Assembly: GCA_026645635.1 (NCBI GenBank)
Contig: JAPKMV010000111.1
Coordinates: forward strand, 1-8,579
Direction of reading: 5' to 3'
DNA from: Caldilineaceae bacterium
GTDB lineage: Bacteria; Chloroflexota; Anaerolineae; Caldilineales; Caldilineaceae
Length of the DNA: 8,579 nt
The translations under genes and the position numbers were made by a program. This document shows, piece by piece, positions 1 to 6,130 of the stretch. Each line of letters opens with the position of its first letter. The stretch's first letter is position 1. The notes under the pieces are model-generated. The model was given only the letters and a program-made list of their open reading frames with translations, made no database searches and was not told the DNA's origin.

Positions 1-942
1 CGCGTGCTCACCGTGGAGGAGCTTCTGGCCGACCCCACGATCGAGATCGTGCTCAACTTGACGATCCCCGCCGCGCACGGAGAGGTCGCGCTGGCGGCGC
101 TGGCCGCGGGCAAGTCGGTCTACAACGAGAAGCCGCTGGCGCTGACGCGCGGCGAGGCGCAGGCGATGCTCCGCCTTGCCGCTGAGCGCAAGCTGCGTGT
201 CGGCGGCGCGCCGGACACCTTCCTGGGTGCGGGCATCCAGACCTGCCGCCAGTTGATCGACGCCGGCGCCATCGGCCAACCCGTGGCGGCCACGGCGTTC
301 ATGATGGGGCCGGGTCACGAGTCGTGGCATCCCAACCCCGCGTTCTACTATCAACCGGGCGGCGGCCCGATGTTCGACATGGGGCCGTATTACCTCACGG
401 CGCTGGTCAGCCTGCTGGGGCCTGTGGCTGCGGTGAGCGGCATGGTGAGCAAGGGCCGGGCGCAGCGCACCATCACCAGCCAGCCACTGGCCGGTCAGGT
501 GATCGACGTGGAGGTGTCCACCCATGTGACGGGGCTGATGCGCTTTGCGAGCGGCGCGGTGGGAACCATCGTCACCAGCTTCGACGTGCCCGCGCATGAG
601 CATCCGCACATCGAAATCTACGGCACGGAGGCAACGCTGAGCGTGCCCGACCCGAACACCTTTGGCGGCCCGGTGCGCATCAAGCGCGCACGCGGCCAGT
701 GGGAAGAGGTTGCGCTGACCCACGGCTATGCCGAAAACAGCCGCGGGCTGGGTGTGGCGGACATGGCCGCAGCGCTGCGCACAGACAGCGCTCACCGCGC
801 CAATGGCGACCTGGCCTATCATGTGCTCGACCTGATGTGGGCGTTCCATGACGCCGCCGCCGAAGAGCGCACCATTCACCTGGCGAGCACCTGCGAGCGC
901 CCGGCGCCGCTGTCACCGGATGCTCCCTTCGGCAAGGCATAG
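1..942 (+). CDS. Gfo/Idh/MocA family NAD(P)-dependent oxidoreductase, 5'-truncated
   Basis: This is a sugar or cyclitol dehydrogenase of the Gfo/Idh/MocA family, cytosolic by its lack of any signal sequence. Numbering from the GTG at position 4, the visible part opens inside the Rossmann fold (a '[21 protein letters not shown]' style strand-helix), followed by [13 protein letters not shown] with the family's EKP motif at residues 42-44. The C-terminal substrate domain has [12 protein letters not shown] at 119-130 and a late '[15 protein letters not shown]' sheet segment. The family is usually 330-370 residues, so some 60-70 N-terminal residues, including the GxGxxG nucleotide loop, lie before the window. 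The GTG at 4 is an internal valine, not a start. The usual D-x-G-x-H motif reads D125-M-G-P-Y129, so the common histidine is replaced by tyrosine. The substrate cannot be read from the sequence. The ThuA-like gene follows by 88 nt on the same strand, which suggests shared sugar catabolism. Confidence 0.93.
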   Translation, partial: RVLTVEELLADPTIEIVLNLTIPAAHGEVALAALAAGKSVYNEKPLALTRGEAQAMLRLAAERKLRVGGAPDTFLGAGIQTCRQLIDAGAIGQPVAATAFMMGPGHESWHPNPAFYYQPGGGPMFDMGPYYLTALVSLLGPVAAVSGMVSKGRAQRTITSQPLAGQVIDVEVSTHVTGLMRFASGAVGTIVTSFDVPAHEHPHIEIYGTEATLSVPDPNTFGGPVRIKRARGQWEEVALTHGYAENSRGLGVADMAAALRTDSAHRANGDLAYHVLDLMWAFHDAAAEERTIHLASTCERPAPLSPDAPFGKA

Positions 943-956
943 GCACACCGCGCCAC

Positions 957-998
957 TTCACAATTCACAATTGACGATTCACAATTCAAACTTCACAA
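957..998. repeat. 7-bp tandem repeat, TTCACAA x6
   Basis: Six contiguous heptamers: TTCACAA at 957, 964, 978 and 992, with degenerate copies TTGACGA at 971 and TTCAAAC at 985. The array is AT-rich inside otherwise GC-rich DNA and fills most of the 88-nt gap between the oxidoreductase stop and the ThuA-like start. It resembles in form the heptanucleotide short tandem repeats known from cyanobacteria. Its function is unknown. Confidence 0.9.
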
Positions 999-1015
999 AT
1001 TTCATTCGAGCAAGC

Positions 1016-1020
1016 AAGGA
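1016..1020 (+). promoter_or_regulatory. Ribosome binding site of the ThuA-like gene
   Basis: AAGGA lies 10 nt before the ATG at 1031. It decides the start: an open frame extends upstream to 848, but that part overlaps the oxidoreductase gene and translates the 7-bp repeat, whereas residues from 1031 onward match the ThuA family's start. Confidence 0.7.
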
Positions 1021-1030
1021 CAAAATCAAC

Positions 1031-1675
1031 ATGAAACGAGCATTGATGGTCTGGGGTGGGTGGGAAGGTCATGAGCCGCGGCAGTGCGTAGGCATCTTTG
1101 CGCCGCTGTTGGAAGAAGCAGGGTACACGGTGGAAATTTCGGATACGCTGGATGCGTATCTGGACACCGAAAAGATGGCGACCTACGACCTGATTTCCCA
1201 GGTCTACACCATGAGCACCATCTCCAAGGAGCAGGTGCAAGGGCTGTTGGCGGCGATCCACCGCGGCACAGGCTTTGCGGGCTGGCACGGCGGCATGGCC
1301 GACGCCTTCCGCGACTGTGTGGACTACCAGTTCATGGTGGGCGGGCAGTGGGTGGCGCACCCCGGCAACATCATCGACTACACGGTGAACATCATCGACC
1401 ACACGGATCCGATCACGGCGGGGCTGAGTGACTTCCGCATGCACTCCGAGCAGTACTACATGCATGTGGACCCGTCGAACCAGGTGCTGGCGACGACCAC
1501 CTTCGACGCCACCTACCACGACTGGATCGACGGCGCAGTCATCCCCGTGGTCTGGAAGCGGCGCTGGGGGCAAGGGCGGGTGTTTTACGCCTCGGTGGGC
1601 CACGTCGCCAAAGACTTCGACGTGCCGGAAGCCAAAGAGATCGTGCGCCGCGGGCTGTTGTGGGCGGCGCGGTGA
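1031..1675 (+). CDS. ThuA-like domain protein (sugar/ketosugar utilisation)
   Basis: A 214-residue protein of the ThuA family, which has a class I glutamine amidotransferase-like fold. Members work beside Gfo/Idh/MocA dehydrogenases (the ThuA/ThuB pair of rhizobial trehalose and sucrose use) in pathways passing through 3-keto sugars. Visible hallmarks are the N-terminal strand with [10 protein letters not shown] (residues 7-16), [12 protein letters not shown] (82-93) with the conserved W-H-G, HPGN (110-113), [10 protein letters not shown] (138-147), and the C-terminal [12 protein letters not shown] (180-191). There is no signal peptide or membrane segment. Length is normal for the single-domain form. 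It follows the oxidoreductase by 88 nt on the same strand, so the two probably belong to one pathway. No convincing promoter of its own was seen, so co-transcription is likely. The exact reaction and substrate cannot be told from the sequence. Confidence 0.9.
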   Translation: MKRALMVWGGWEGHEPRQCVGIFAPLLEEAGYTVEISDTLDAYLDTEKMATYDLISQVYTMSTISKEQVQGLLAAIHRGTGFAGWHGGMADAFRDCVDYQFMVGGQWVAHPGNIIDYTVNIIDHTDPITAGLSDFRMHSEQYYMHVDPSNQVLATTTFDATYHDWIDGAVIPVVWKRRWGQGRVFYASVGHVAKDFDVPEAKEIVRRGLLWAAR

Positions 1676-1745
1676 CGAGGTGAGTGGGTGAGGGGGTGAA
1701 CAGGTGAGGGGAACGCATAATGTTATCTCCTCATCTCCTCACCCA
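1671..1745. repeat. 8-bp tandem repeat with inverted arm; large imperfect hairpin
   Basis: GGTGA recurs exactly every 8 bp at 1671, 1679, 1687, 1695 and 1703 (consensus GGTGAGGG); the first unit contains the ThuA-like gene's TGA stop. Downstream, TCTCCTCA occurs twice in tandem (1726-1733, 1734-1741), which is the same motif on the other strand. The arms fold: 1702-1712 pairs with 1726-1736 (11 pairs, two of them G-U, 13-nt loop), and 1685-1693 pairs exactly with 1737-1745, separated by an 8-nt bulge. It could act as a transcript-end structure for the upstream gene, but no U-tract follows, so it is not called an intrinsic terminator. Confidence 0.85.
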
Positions 1746-1760
1746 TCAGGTTTCACTCGG

Positions 1761-1788
1761 TTGACTTGGCTCGGTGTCAAGCTATAAT
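1761..1788 (+). promoter_or_regulatory. Sigma70-type promoter of the toxin-antitoxin pair
   Basis: TTGACT (1761-1766), 16-nt spacer, perfect TATAAT (1783-1788). Transcription should begin near 1795, giving a leader of about 43 nt before the antitoxin ATG at 1838. A short inverted repeat, TTGAC (1761-1765) and GTCAA (1776-1780), covers the -35 box and spacer and could be an operator for autoregulation; its arms are only 5 bp, so that part is weak. Confidence 0.85.
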
Positions 1789-1822
1789 AGCGAGGCAGGT
1801 GGACCGATTGCACTTGTGACGT

Positions 1823-1828
1823 GGAGGG
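1823..1828 (+). promoter_or_regulatory. Ribosome binding site of the antitoxin
   Basis: GGAGGG, a strong Shine-Dalgarno, lies 9 nt before the ATG at 1838. Together with the promoter it makes the antitoxin the best-initiated frame of the module, as expected when antitoxin must be made in excess over toxin. Confidence 0.8.
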
Positions 1829-1837
1829 AAAGGGCAA

Positions 1838-2098
1838 ATGGTGACCGCGCTTCATGGCGTCTATCGTCATGGAAGGATCGAACTGTTGAAAACCCCGGCG
1901 AACGTGCGCGAGGAGACGCCGGTTCTGGTGACGTTCCTCAATGCTGCTGGTGTGGATTTACGCGACCAAGGCATCGACGAAGCAGATGCTGCCGATTTGC
2001 GCGCTCGTTTGGCGGCCTTTGCCGATGACTGGGAAAACCCCGAAATGGATGTATATGACAACTACGACGCCGTCAAAGCCAGCCTACAGGCGCGGTGA
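1838..2098 (+). CDS. Antitoxin of a MazF/PemK-type toxin-antitoxin module (putative)
   Basis: A small 86-residue protein directly upstream of and overlapping a PemK/MazF-type toxin. The N-terminal half (residues 5-34, 'LHGVYRHGRIELL' then 'ETPVLVTFL') looks like a short beta-rich module reminiscent of DUF104/AF2212-like antitoxins, which begin with a similar 'GVYxxGxIxLL' strand pair. Residues 47-65 form a likely amphipathic helix, and the acidic tail DWENPEMDVYDNYD (64-77) is the type of segment that wraps over a toxin's RNA-binding face. It probably neutralises the toxin and, through its N-terminal part, may repress the promoter in front of it. The start ATG at 1838 is backed by GGAGGG 9 nt upstream; a GTG follows at once as codon 2. 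The gene's last 44 nt overlap the toxin. The antitoxin role comes mainly from context; the family placement is tentative. Confidence 0.8.
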   Translation: MVTALHGVYRHGRIELLKTPANVREETPVLVTFLNAAGVDLRDQGIDEADAADLRARLAAFADDWENPEMDVYDNYDAVKASLQAR

Positions 2099-2423
2099 CA
2101 TTGTCCTTGTGCTGTTCCCTGATTCCAATCTGCGCACAGGCAAACTTCGCCCGGCGCTCATCGTCCAGGCTGACAATTTGCAGACTGGTCTCGCGCAAGT
2201 CATTGTTGCCATGATCACCAGCAATACTGGCCGCGCCGGTCATCCCAGCCGCATAACGATTTCACTTGCCACGGAGGGAGGGCGCCAGTCCGGCTTGCTG
2301 GCCGACTCAGTTGTGATGACGGACAACCTGGCGACGATCGTCAGCCGTGAGATCAATCGTGTAATTGGCTCCGTGCCGATGATAAGTGTGGATACAGCTT
2401 TGCGGCATACTCTGGGATTATAG
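2055..2423 (+). CDS. MazF/PemK family toxin (sequence-specific endoribonuclease)
   Basis: A 122-residue PemK/MazF-like protein. Members cleave mRNA at short sequence motifs and stop growth when the paired antitoxin is lost. The beta-barrel core is readable: YRRGDIVLVLFPDSN (residues 11-25) with the basic RGD-type strand, LRPALIVQAD (31-40) with the conserved RP, VIVAMITSNTG (49-59) with the I-T-S motif, GLLADSVVMTDNLATIV (80-96), and the closing helix IGSVPMISVDTALRHTL (104-120). Length is typical (about 105-125). No Shine-Dalgarno is evident before the ATG at 2055 (another ATG lies two codons earlier at 2049). With a 44-nt overlap onto the antitoxin, translation probably depends on coupling. 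Sampled GC is low (29/60 at 2341-2400, 34/60 at 2101-2160, hand counts) beside its neighbours, consistent with lateral acquisition. The cleavage motif cannot be inferred. Confidence 0.9.
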   Translation: MTTTTPSKPAYRRGDIVLVLFPDSNLRTGKLRPALIVQADNLQTGLAQVIVAMITSNTGRAGHPSRITISLATEGGRQSGLLADSVVMTDNLATIVSREINRVIGSVPMISVDTALRHTLGL

Positions 2424-2453
2424 TTCGGTGGTTTAGCTCGTTTGTGCTATACT
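2424..2453 (+). promoter_or_regulatory. Extended -10 promoter of the hydroxyacid dehydrogenase
   Basis: TGC-TATACT: a TATACT -10 box at 2448-2453 preceded by the extended -10 dinucleotide TG at 2445-2446. The -35 candidate TTCGGT (2424-2429, 18-nt spacer) is poor. It lies directly after the toxin stop (2421-2423), so the dehydrogenase has its own promoter. Start expected near 2460, leader about 28 nt. Confidence 0.55.
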
Positions 2454-2487
2454 GGTTTCATTGTTGCGACCAAGGTGTTGATCGGGG

Positions 2488-3495
2488 TTGCGCCCGCGTA
2501 GGATTTTGATAGGAGCCACGTTGACCACACCCACCCTCACCCACCTCTGGCTGGAAGCGCCGCTTTTCGCCGAGACGCTGGCGCTGCTGCCGGCGGATGT
2601 CACGCTGATCCTGCTGGCGCCCGCGGCCCCAGTCTACAGCAACGCCGCGCCCGCGCAGGCGATGATCGCCTCGTCGCTGCTGCGCTATGACGCCGCGCTG
2701 ATGGACGCCTGCCCGAACTTGCGCCTGATCGCGCGCACGGGCATCGGCGTAGACAACATCGACCTGGCCGCGGCCACCGCACGCGGCATCATCGTCACCA
2801 ACACGCCCGATGGCCCCACCGAGTCAACCGCCGAGCACACGGTTGCCATGCTGCTGGCGCTGGCCAAGCGGCTCAAGCAGGGCAACGACAACCTGGCTGC
2901 AGGCAAGTGGGGGCCGCGCGCCGGCGCGCTGGTGGGCGACGAGGTGCAGGGCAAGACGGTGGGCCTGGTCGGATTGGGGCGCATTGGCCGCCGCGTTGCC
3001 GCCATCTGCCGGCTCGGGCTGGAGATGCGCATCGTCGCCTACGACCCGTTCCTGAGCGACGAACAGGCCGCGGCGCTGGGCGTCACCCTGCTGCCGCTGG
3101 ACGATGTGATCGCCCAGGCCGACTTCCTCAGCCTGCACGCGCCATCCACGGCGGAGACGGTCAAGCTGATGAACCGGGAACGTCTGGCGACGATGAAGCG
3201 CGGCGCCTATCTCTTGAACATGGCGCGCGGGTCGTTGGTGGACGAGGCCGCGCTGCTGGCCGCGCTGGACGACGGCCACCTGGCCGGCGCTGGGCTGGAT
3301 GTTTTCGACCCGGAGCCGCCGGCAGCGGACAGCCGCCTGCGCAACCATCCTGCCGTGATCGCCACACCCCACAGTGCGTCCGTCACCGGGGAGGGTCGGC
3401 GGCGCATGGAGCGCATGGCCGTGGAGCGGCTGCTGGCCTTCTTCCGCGGCGAACGTCCGGCGGATGTCGTCAACCCGGATGCATGGACAAGTTAG
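2488..3495 (+). CDS. D-isomer-specific 2-hydroxyacid dehydrogenase (NAD-dependent)
   Basis: A cytosolic oxidoreductase interconverting a 2-oxoacid and a D-2-hydroxyacid with NAD(H), in the phosphoglycerate dehydrogenase/hydroxypyruvate reductase superfamily. It has 335 residues with no C-terminal ACT domain, so it is not a full-length serine-pathway SerA. Landmarks: substrate-loop RTGIGVDNIDL (83-93), the NAD fold GLVGLGRIGRRV (159-170) followed by acidic D186 in AYDP, which favours NAD over NADP, and the catalytic triad R247 (ARGSLVDE), E276 (DPEPP) and H295 (TPHSAS). The start is TTG at 2488: an in-frame TGA sits at 2479, AAGGTG (2472-2477) is 10 nt upstream, and the first beta strand RRILIGAT needs this start. 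A second TTG at 2521 has AGGAG 5 nt upstream, but using it would delete that strand. Substrate (glyoxylate, hydroxypyruvate, phosphoglycerate or other) is not resolvable. It converges on the next gene with a 50-nt gap. Confidence 0.93.
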   Translation: MRPRRILIGATLTTPTLTHLWLEAPLFAETLALLPADVTLILLAPAAPVYSNAAPAQAMIASSLLRYDAALMDACPNLRLIARTGIGVDNIDLAAATARGIIVTNTPDGPTESTAEHTVAMLLALAKRLKQGNDNLAAGKWGPRAGALVGDEVQGKTVGLVGLGRIGRRVAAICRLGLEMRIVAYDPFLSDEQAAALGVTLLPLDDVIAQADFLSLHAPSTAETVKLMNRERLATMKRGAYLLNMARGSLVDEAALLAALDDGHLAGAGLDVFDPEPPAADSRLRNHPAVIATPHSASVTGEGRRRMERMAVERLLAFFRGERPADVVNPDAWTS

Positions 3496-3535
3496 ATTCG
3501 TAGAAATTCGTCCAAATTCGTGCAATTCGTGACCA
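3496..3535. repeat. 10-bp-period tandem repeat, ATTCGTNNAA x4
   Basis: The core ATTCG recurs at 3496, 3506, 3516 and 3525 (periods 10, 10, 9): ATTCGTAGAA, ATTCGTCCAA, ATTCGTGCA, ATTCGTGACC. It begins immediately after the dehydrogenase TAG and takes up most of the 50-nt convergent spacer. The last 13 bp (CAATTCGTGACCA, 3523-3535) reappear inverted at 8567-8579. I see no proper terminator hairpin with a T-tract for either convergent gene here. Confidence 0.85.
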
Positions 3536-3545
3536 CGGTGAAGCG

Positions 3546-6038
3546 TCATGGCGACAGATACGAGCCCTCGATCACAGTGCGTTCGTAACCGGGAATCTGC
3601 CACGCCACGCTGAGGCTGTCTTTTTGATCAGCCTGCTTGTGAAGGATCTCGATGTAGTAGCGTCGGCCCGCCTCCAGCGCAACCGGCGCCGACGCCTGCC
3701 CACCCGTCTGATCCCAAGCCCGATGAGGCGTCCAACCGGAGACACCCGCCAGGTAACGCTTGTTGCGAGCATCCCCATCGGTGCTGAGCCACAGTTCGCT
3801 GCTGTCGTCGCTGGCAATCCAGAAGCGATAGTCGCCATCGACCGGCGGGTGCAAGTAACCGCGGATGCGCACGCCGTAATCTTTGCCCAGACTGCTGCTG
3901 TCCAACCGAGAGAGAGAATCGACCACGTCCGGCTTACCTGCAAAGCGCGGGTCATCCACCAGATCACGGACAGCGGCGCCGGCCAGATCCCACCAGATCT
4001 CGCGCAAAATGCGGCCAGTCGTGCTGCCGGCTGAAACCAGACTATCGTCCCCGCTGTCCGCACCTTTCGGCTCAGACGTGGCGAGCGGCGTCGGCGCCGG
4101 TTCGGTTGTCGGTGACTGAGCCGCAGGCGACGCGTCCGTGGTGTCGGCTGCCACGGATGATGTGGGCGCCTGGCGAAAATTCACACATGCGCTATCTTGT
4201 AGCCCGTCTGCGTCCGTTGCGGTCACGCAAAGCTCAATCGAGGTGTTGGTTCCATGCGGTTCAAAGGTGAAGGTGGCTGCTTCACCGGTGGCATGCAACG
4301 CGTCGATGTGCACATGGTCATTGTGGAGCAATTTGCCATCCCACCGGAGACTGGCGCCCTGCAACCGGCCATCCTCAGCATCATGCGCTTCTGCCAGCAG
4401 CGGCACCGGCTCACCGATGCGCCATGCGCTCTCATCCGCTGGGGCCAGGATGCGCACAGTGGGCGCGCTGCCGCCCACGTAGATAGCGACCTCGGCTTGG
4501 GCCGATGCGCCGTCCGGGTCGGTCACGGTCAACCGCGCCTGATATGCTCCCGGCGCAACATAGGTGTAGACAGGATTGGCGTCACGGCTCTCGCCGCCGT
4601 CACCAAACTGCCAATCGTAAGCGAGTTTCCCCCCGTCTGGGTCGACGCTGCCCGCACTGGAAAAGGCGACCTCCAGCGGCTCCGGGCCGCTGGCCGGCGC
4701 GGCGGCCGCATTGGCCAGCGGGGGCGCATTGCCGTCGCCTGTGTAGCGAATGCGCGTCAGTGTGCCGCGTGTAAACGAGAGGACGTAGAGCGCACCGTCA
4801 GCGCCAACGGTGATCTGAACGGGTGCAATCGCATTCCCGGCAAACTCGCGCACGGCGACTTCACCGTCGGCGCCAAAGGTCATGGCCAGGATGGCGGCGC
4901 GGTTGTGGTCGGCAAAGAAGTACGCGCCCTGATAGGATGCGGGAAATTGCGTGTGCGTGTAGAAGTCGCCGCCGATGGCAGCGCTGTAGGCGCTCTCATG
5001 CGGGTACGCATAGAGGGCATGGGTGACAAGGCGCTCATTGCCAAAGAGGGCGCCGCACTCAGGTTGGTTGCTCAGGCGAGCCGCGCCCTCGAAGCACGGC
5101 CAGCCAAAGTTGGCGCCGGGAAATCCTCGGTTGATCTCCTCCCACCGTTCCCCGCCCACATCGCCGATGAAGATGCGCCCGCTGCCTGGTTGAAATGTGA
5201 AGCGGAACGGGTTGCGCAGCCCCAGCGCATAGACCTTGGAGCGGTTGCTGCCCGCATCGCCGTCGAAAAATGGGTTGTCGGCGTACCCCTTCCCCGTGAT
5301 CGGGTTGATGCGCAAAATCTTGCCTGCCAGGCTGTCGATGTCAAGCGCGCGCACACTCGCTTCCGGCTGCAAGGTTGCATCCCCGGTGGACACATACAGC
5401 GCACCGTCTGGGCCAAAGGCTAGTCCATCCACAGTGTGCGAAGGGCCATCCACCGGCAGACAATCGCGCAGCGGGACGCCGTCCTCGCCGGTGCAGCTAA
5501 AAGGCGCGCGGTCGCCTTTGTCGGGGTTGCCCATGGTGTCAAAGGAGCCATTGGCGCCCAGCAGCACCACCTCGCTGCCAGGCAGATGGCGATCCAGGTT
5601 GGTGGGGTCGGCTTCGACGCGGATCACCCGGGCTACGCGGGCGCCGCTGGGGTCGTGGCCGGCGGCGCCTGGCGGGTCATAGGCAAAGGCAAGGTAGACA
5701 TAGGCCGGGTTGGGGAAACTGGGATGCAGCGCGATGCCCATCAAGCCACGGTCGCCATAGGTATTGGTCTGCCCACTGATGTCGATAAAAGGGCTTTCCA
5801 GCACGTTGCCATCTTTTACGACCTTGACCGAGCCATGCTTGCGCGCAATCAACACGCTTCCTGCTGGAGTCATGGCAAAGGCCGTCGCCGGCCCCAAATC
5901 TTGGGCGATCACCTCTTGGATGAAGCCGGGTGGCAGCGTGAGCGGCTGCGACTGCGCCAGCACGCGGGGCGCCGCCAGTTCATTGGCGCCAGCGAGCAAC
6001 AAGAGCATAACGAATAGGAAACCAGGCAGAGTTTTCAT
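3546..6038 (-). CDS. Secreted PQQ-dependent sugar dehydrogenase with PKD, Ig-like and PA14 domains
   Basis: An 830-residue exported protein whose catalytic part belongs to the soluble glucose/aldose sugar dehydrogenase family (GSDH, a six-bladed propeller that oxidises sugars to lactones using PQQ). Domain order: signal peptide 1-29 (hydrophobic FLFVMLLLLAG, probable cleavage after VLA); propeller about 36-432 with GDRGLMGIALHP (95-106), HTVDGLAFGPDGALYVSTGD (201-220), LRNPFRF (274-280), GDVGGERWEEINRG (292-305), NFGWPCFEG (310-318) and a final GADGALYVLSFTRG blade; PKD about 440-522 (YDWQFGDGG, 474-482); Ig-like about 525-622; Ser/Thr/Pro linker 623-672; PA14 about 673-829 (GDYRFWIASDDSSELWLS, 735-752), probably carbohydrate-binding. 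Six cysteines fall in three close pairs (182/193, 315/328, 604/618), suggesting disulfides outside the cell. No haem motif or lipobox is present. Start ATG at 6038 has no Shine-Dalgarno. PQQ dependence rests on family membership. Confidence 0.9.
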   Translation of the reverse strand: MKTLPGFLFVMLLLLAGANELAAPRVLAQSQPLTLPPGFIQEVIAQDLGPATAFAMTPAGSVLIARKHGSVKVVKDGNVLESPFIDISGQTNTYGDRGLMGIALHPSFPNPAYVYLAFAYDPPGAAGHDPSGARVARVIRVEADPTNLDRHLPGSEVVLLGANGSFDTMGNPDKGDRAPFSCTGEDGVPLRDCLPVDGPSHTVDGLAFGPDGALYVSTGDATLQPEASVRALDIDSLAGKILRINPITGKGYADNPFFDGDAGSNRSKVYALGLRNPFRFTFQPGSGRIFIGDVGGERWEEINRGFPGANFGWPCFEGAARLSNQPECGALFGNERLVTHALYAYPHESAYSAAIGGDFYTHTQFPASYQGAYFFADHNRAAILAMTFGADGEVAVREFAGNAIAPVQITVGADGALYVLSFTRGTLTRIRYTGDGNAPPLANAAAAPASGPEPLEVAFSSAGSVDPDGGKLAYDWQFGDGGESRDANPVYTYVAPGAYQARLTVTDPDGASAQAEVAIYVGGSAPTVRILAPADESAWRIGEPVPLLAEAHDAEDGRLQGASLRWDGKLLHNDHVHIDALHATGEAATFTFEPHGTNTSIELCVTATDADGLQDSACVNFRQAPTSSVAADTTDASPAAQSPTTEPAPTPLATSEPKGADSGDDSLVSAGSTTGRILREIWWDLAGAAVRDLVDDPRFAGKPDVVDSLSRLDSSSLGKDYGVRIRGYLHPPVDGDYRFWIASDDSSELWLSTDGDARNKRYLAGVSGWTPHRAWDQTGGQASAPVALEAGRRYYIEILHKQADQKDSLSVAWQIPGYERTVIEGSYLSP

Positions 6039-6039
6039 A

Positions 6040-6052
6040 GTTCGGTATTATG
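6040..6052 (-). promoter_or_regulatory. Candidate -10 box of the sugar dehydrogenase gene (near-leaderless)
   Basis: On the minus strand CATAAT (6052 to 6047) matches TATAAT at five of six positions. It ends 9 nt before the ATG at 6038, so transcription would begin at about 6040, at or next to the start codon. This agrees with the missing Shine-Dalgarno. The -35 region is weak. Confidence 0.45.
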
Positions 6053-6083
6053 CCACGTTTGTTGCGCACACCCGCGTTGCTCA

Positions 6084-6113
6084 TGGTCACGCAGAGCCGA
6101 TGCAAGGTATAAT
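6084..6113 (+). promoter_or_regulatory. Distal promoter of threonine synthase (P1)
   Basis: Perfect TATAAT at 6108-6113 with TGGTCA (6084-6089, four of six -35 matches) at an 18-nt spacing. It lies in the 145-nt divergent region between the sugar dehydrogenase and threonine synthase. Expected start is near 6120, inside the imperfect palindrome at 6115-6128. Confidence 0.55.
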
Positions 6114-6114
6114 C

Positions 6115-6128
6115 CTGTTTGCAGACAG
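6115..6128. promoter_or_regulatory. Operator-like imperfect palindrome
   Basis: CTGTTTGCAGACAG is symmetric at 12 of 14 positions around TGCA. It starts 2 nt after the P1 TATAAT, over the expected start point, and sits 3 nt before the -35 candidate of the second promoter. The position suits a repressor site, but no regulator gene is in the window to assign it to. Confidence 0.35.
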
Positions 6129-6130
6129 CA

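Noticed and set aside
971..999. Possible promoter (TTGACG plus a CACAAA-like box) before the ThuA-like gene
   Set aside because: TTGACG is just a degenerate unit of the 7-bp repeat and the -10 match is poor.
848..1030. Upstream extension of the ThuA-like gene to position 848
   Set aside because: It overlaps the oxidoreductase gene and translates the 7-bp repeat. The ATG at 1031 has a ribosome site and starts exactly at the family's first beta strand.
986..1603. 205-codon antisense open frame across the ThuA-like gene
   Set aside because: Low-complexity His/Val/Arg-rich translation typical of the shadow of a GC-rich gene; the opposite frame has clear family motifs.
1796..1816. Second operator-like inverted repeat CAGGTG/CACTTG in the antitoxin leader
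   Set aside because: Arms of 6 bp with one mismatch and a 9-nt gap are expected by chance.
957..3535. CRISPR array
   Set aside because: Units are only 7-10 bp, contiguous and without unique spacers of 25-40 bp; no cas gene is in the window.
3496..3545. Bidirectional intrinsic terminator between the convergent genes
   Set aside because: No GC-rich stem followed by a T-tract on either strand; only the ATTCGT repeat is seen.
4254..5423. 389-codon open frame on the + strand inside the sugar dehydrogenase
   Set aside because: No recognisable motif, no ribosome site, and wholly antisense to well-defined propeller and PKD domains.
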